Of a DNA stretch of 64,000 bases, positions 61,112 to 64,000 are shown in pieces. This DNA comes from Sphingobacterium haloxyli. GTDB taxonomy: Bacteria; Bacteroidota; Bacteroidia; Sphingobacteriales; Sphingobacteriaceae. The notes beneath the pieces are model-generated. The model was not told the origin of the DNA, did no database searches, and saw only the letters and a program-made list of their open reading frames with translations. The stretch spans positions 17,785 through 81,784 of the forward strand of contig NZ_PVBQ01000019.1 of assembly GCF_002980525.1 (NCBI RefSeq), written 5' to 3'. The translations under genes and the position numbers were made by a program. Position 1 is the first letter of the stretch; every line of letters begins with the position of its first letter.

Positions 61112-63514
61112 ATGCTGGAGTCAGAACAAATTGTTAAGGAAGAAAAGTGTTTCCACTGCGGAGATAAGCTAGATGCGATGCCTTATGTATTGGGCAACCA
61201 TAGTTTTTGTTGCTTGGGATGCCAAACCGTATATCAGGTATTGAACGAAAGTAACCTACACAGTTATTACCGCTACAATCAGCACCCTGGGAAATCTCAA
61301 AAAGAGTCAAGGCCTGATTTGAGTTATCTGGATGAACCGAATATTGTCGCTAAGCTTGTCGATTACACAGATGAGGACATGACCATGATTACTTTCTATA
61401 TTCCGGTTATCCATTGCAGCTCCTGTATTTGGCTTTTGGAGCATCTTTATAAATTGCATGCCGGCGTTAAAAGTTCGCAGGTCGATTTTATGAAGAAGCA
61501 AGCAAGTATCAGGTTTAAGCATCAGGAGATTTCTTTGCGAGGGCTGGTGGAACTGCTGGTACGGATTGGGTATGAGCCTAGGATTACATCGCAGGATGTG
61601 GTAAAAGAAGGGAAAAAATTGAATCAACGTGGTCTGATAGCTAAAATTACCGTGGCGGGATTCTGTTTTGGAAATTCCATGATGATTAGCTTTCCTGATT
61701 ACTTTGGGATGGCTCCGTTTGAGCAACAATATGCTAACTTTTTCGCTTATATGAATCTGGCATTTGGCATTCCAGTACTACTTTATAGTGCTTCGGATTA
61801 TTTCAAATCGGCATGGTTAAGCTTGAAACAGAAGCGACTTAATCTGGATGTGCCGTTGGCGTTGGGAATTTTTGTCTTATTTTTTCGTTCGGCACTTGAG
61901 ATTCTCACACAGTCCGGTCCGGGGTTTATGGATACCTTGTGCAGCTTGGTGTTTTTTATTTTAATCGGTAAGTGGGTGCAGCAACGGACATACTACCATA
62001 TTTCGTTCGAGCGGGATTATCGGTCGTATTTTCCAGTTGCGGTAACTGTAATAGAAGCTGGTAACGAAAAGCCAATGCAAATTGCAGATTTAGAAGTTGG
62101 CCAACGCATCCTGGTGCGGAATAACGAGATTATTCCGGCTGATGCCATTTTATTAAAGGGGAATGCCTCTATTGATTTTAGTTTTGTAACAGGGGAATCG
62201 AACTGTATCGATAAAACACTGGGCGAAATCGTATATGCTGGTGGAAGGCAAATTGGGGAGGCGATTGAGTTAGAAGTTGTCAAACCCGTGTCGCAAAGTT
62301 ATTTAACGAGATTGTGGAACAATGAGAGTTTCAAGAATCAGGAGAAGAAGTTTGATACCTTTATTGATTTTATCAGTAAATATTTCACGGTGTCGTTGGT
62401 CAGTATAGCTGTTGTCGCCTGTGGTTTTTGGTTCATCGGTGGTGATTCGTCCAAAGCTTGGGGCGCTTTTACAGCGGTGCTGATTATTGCCTGTCCCTGT
62501 GCACTAGCCTTGAGTTCGCCTTTCACACTTTCTTCCGCGCTAAGTATCTTCGACCGCAATAAATTCTATATAAAGAATACAGCTGCTATTGAACAATTAT
62601 CGAAGATTGATTGTGTGGTATTCGACAAGACAGGAACGATTTCTTCTCCTAAATCGTCGCTAATGTTGTTTAAAGGGGAATTAAGTGAAGATGAATGCGG
62701 GTTAATCTCCTCGGTATGTCGAAACTCGAACCATCCCTTAAGTAGAGAGATTGTAAAATGGTTTAGTCACACGGTTATTCGGAGGGCGGATATTTTTAAA
62801 GAAGTGGGGGGTAAGGGTATGGAAGCCCGATTTGAGGCTACTGATGTAAAAATTGGATCTGCATCTTTTTTAGGCATAAAGAACGAGTATCAAGACGGTT
62901 CTATGGTGTATGTCATGATAAATGGAGTCTTGAAAGGGTATTTTACGCTCGAACAATCGTGGCGACAGGGATTGTCGATGGTAGTGGCGACATTGGACCA
63001 AGAGGGATATGACTTACACTTGACTTCCGGAGATAACGAACGACACGCTGATGCGTTGAAGCTCATTTTCCCCAATAGCTCCTGTTTATTATTTAACCAG
63101 TGCCCATCGGATAAACTACACAAAATAGATTTTTGGCAACAACAGGGAAAACAAGTTTGTATGCTGGGCGATGGGCTTAACGACGCAGGGGCATTACGGA
63201 AAGCAGATCTGGGGATAGCCGTGTCGGATGATATAAATAACTTTTCACCCGGTTGTGATGCTATTTTAGATGGGGATTCCTTTGCTAAATTGCCGTCGTT
63301 TTTCGCTTTCGCAAAAGATGCCGTTAGCGTGATACACGTAAGCTTCGCTATATCGTTGATATATAATGTAGTGGGATTAAGCTTTGCGGTACAGGGAACG
63401 ATGTCTCCGCTGTTTGCAGCCATTCTAATGCCGATAAGTACGGTAACCATTATCTCGTTTACAAGTTTAATGACGCGTTGGTTCGCCATACGAAGGAAAT
63501 TACTGTCTAAATAA
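61112..63514 (+). CDS. ccoI: Copper-transporting P1B ATPase for cbb3 oxidase assembly, CcoI/FixI-like (800 aa)
   Basis: Heavy-metal P-type ATPase with an N-terminal cysteine-rich metal region (CFHC at 13-16, CCLGC at 33-37) and an HMA-type site CSSC at 102-105. The channel motif CPC is at 461-463 and the phosphorylated Asp505 in DKTGT. The N-domain shows NHPL. About eight membrane helices. The paired Cys region plus neighbouring ccoS identify it as CcoI, which exports Cu(I) for insertion into cbb3 oxidase, rather than a detoxifying CopA. Confidence 0.94.
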   Translation: MLESEQIVKEEKCFHCGDKLDAMPYVLGNHSFCCLGCQTVYQVLNESNLHSYYRYNQHPGKSQKESRPDLSYLDEPNIVAKLVDYTDEDMTMITFYIPVIHCSSCIWLLEHLYKLHAGVKSSQVDFMKKQASIRFKHQEISLRGLVELLVRIGYEPRITSQDVVKEGKKLNQRGLIAKITVAGFCFGNSMMISFPDYFGMAPFEQQYANFFAYMNLAFGIPVLLYSASDYFKSAWLSLKQKRLNLDVPLALGIFVLFFRSALEILTQSGPGFMDTLCSLVFFILIGKWVQQRTYYHISFERDYRSYFPVAVTVIEAGNEKPMQIADLEVGQRILVRNNEIIPADAILLKGNASIDFSFVTGESNCIDKTLGEIVYAGGRQIGEAIELEVVKPVSQSYLTRLWNNESFKNQEKKFDTFIDFISKYFTVSLVSIAVVACGFWFIGGDSSKAWGAFTAVLIIACPCALALSSPFTLSSALSIFDRNKFYIKNTAAIEQLSKIDCVVFDKTGTISSPKSSLMLFKGELSEDECGLISSVCRNSNHPLSREIVKWFSHTVIRRADIFKEVGGKGMEARFEATDVKIGSASFLGIKNEYQDGSMVYVMINGVLKGYFTLEQSWRQGLSMVVATLDQEGYDLHLTSGDNERHADALKLIFPNSSCLLFNQCPSDKLHKIDFWQQQGKQVCMLGDGLNDAGALRKADLGIAVSDDINNFSPGCDAILDGDSFAKLPSFFAFAKDAVSVIHVSFAISLIYNVVGLSFAVQGTMSPLFAAILMPISTVTIISFTSLMTRWFAIRRKLLSK

Positions 63515-63537
63515 TTCGTATTACGTAATACTTACAT

Positions 63538-63696
63538 ATGAGCATTATATTTTTTTTAATTGGCTGCAGCGTTTTTATCGCTTTGGTCTTTTTAGGAGCA
63601 TTTTTTTGGGCGAATAAAACCGGGCAGCACGAAGACACCTACACGCCTTCGGTCCGGATTCTTTTTGAAGATGAGGAAGAGAAGCCCAGTACATGA
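63538..63696 (+). CDS. ccoS: cbb3 oxidase maturation protein CcoS (52 aa)
   Basis: A short frame beginning ATG 63538, 23 bases after the ccoI stop. It encodes one membrane helix (MSIIFFLIGCSVFIALVFLG) followed by a short acidic tail containing PSVRILFEDEEE. Size, single helix and position after ccoI fit CcoS. The oxidase structural genes ccoNOP are not in the window and would lie elsewhere, because an rRNA leader follows. Confidence 0.88.
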   Translation: MSIIFFLIGCSVFIALVFLGAFFWANKTGQHEDTYTPSVRILFEDEEEKPST

Positions 63697-63757
63697 AAAA
63701 TATCTTTCAGATTTTCAATGTATTGTATTGATGTTGGAGTAAAAAGGTACGGGACTC

Positions 63758-63788
63758 TTGGAGGGAATGCATAAAATTTCTACCTTTG
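63758..63788 (+). promoter_or_regulatory. rRNA-type promoter P1
   Basis: TTG (63758-63760), 20-base spacer, TACCTTTG (63781-63788). Confidence 0.65.
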
Positions 63789-63854
63789 CACCACTCCGCG
63801 AGGGAGGGCAGGTTACCCGGTGATCCCGGGTACGGAAAATTTGAAAAAACATTT

Positions 63855-63883
63855 TTGGTTTTCGTTAAACTTCCTTACCTTTG
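63855..63883 (+). promoter_or_regulatory. rRNA-type promoter P2
   Basis: TTG (63855-63857), 18-base spacer, TACCTTTG (63876-63883). Confidence 0.65.
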
Positions 63884-64000
63884 CCATCCCGAAAGGGTAA
63901 AAAACACAAGAGATAGATTCCGTTCCTTAGGGAGCGGTTGAGATAGCCGAAGCGCGAAGCGGAGGTGCAGAAGTTCTTTAAGATAGATGATCATGTAGCG

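Larger units (their letters stand above)
63697..64000 (+). promoter_or_regulatory. Probable leader of an rRNA operon (304 bases without a gene)
   Basis: Two strong promoters (63758-63788 and 63855-63883) share TACCTTTG. Hairpins occur at 63814-63832 (TACCCGG/CCGGGTA) and 63921-63938 (CCGTTCC/GGAGCGG). The closing sequence AGTTCTTTAAGATAGATGATCATG resembles Bacteroidota sequence just ahead of 16S rRNA. The rRNA itself would begin after base 64000. Confidence 0.6.

Noticed and set aside
1..64000. CRISPR arrays, insertion sequences, prophage or integrase genes
   Set aside because: No regularly spaced repeats and no transposase, integrase or phage-like proteins were seen in any frame.

Overview
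This window is chromosomal DNA from a Bacteroidota bacterium, most probably of the Sphingobacteriaceae (Pedobacter, Sphingobacterium, Olivibacter and relatives). The signs are SusC/SusD and other TonB-dependent receptors, FecI/FecR-type signalling, DUF4876, DUF6850 and DUF6695 families, promoters of the TTG-N18-21-TAnnTTTG type, and weak ribosome binding sites. The genus cannot be fixed from the sequence alone. About 48 protein genes, one tRNA and an rRNA-operon leader are supported.

Left part (1-17.5 kb). An ECF sigma factor and FecR anti-sigma factor precede a SusC receptor carrying an STN signalling domain, a SusD lipoprotein and a phosphodiester-glycosidase lipoprotein: one envelope-signalled glycan locus. 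A small outer-membrane barrel follows. Then comes a four-gene envelope locus: TonB receptor, DUF4876 lipoprotein, DUF6850 barrel, unknown lipoprotein.

Middle-left (17.5-34 kb). An ECF42 sigma factor with its DGPF partner, a PAS histidine kinase, DUF2243 plus CtaG, a PQQ-type sugar dehydrogenase whose signal peptide looks frameshifted, two short-chain dehydrogenases, a LacI regulator and a DUF1080 lipoprotein. After these lies a complete histidine-utilisation operon (hutH-hutI-hutU-hutG, minus strand) with a recognisable promoter.

Middle-right (34-49 kb, mostly minus strand). Smr protein, group III truncated haemoglobin, panD, and a coupled DUF6695/cysteine-synthase-like pair. Next is the most interesting locus (37.6-43.0 kb): a putative copper-acquisition operon with a Cys-rich small protein, a lipoprotein with FixH/YtkA-like domains, a TonB receptor with CxxxM and HxM motifs as in the copper porin OprC/NosA, an MbnP-like protein and an MbnH/MauG-type di-haem enzyme. 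A perfect 17-bp inverted repeat sits at its promoter. TrhA, a decayed alpha/beta hydrolase, an unusual beta-propeller/Omp85 fusion, a GlxA regulator and an S33 peptidase follow.

Right part (49-64 kb). An Erm(F)-like rRNA methylase, a NIPSNAP protein, tRNA-Pro with a degenerate copy beside it, clpC and ettA. Then comes a microaerobic cluster: PAS kinase, a REC-cNMP-Crp response regulator, a truncated lactate-dehydrogenase-like protein with a cysteine cluster, hemN, the copper ATPase ccoI, and ccoS, which is a short gene. The window ends in tandem promoters that probably drive an rRNA operon starting just beyond base 64000.
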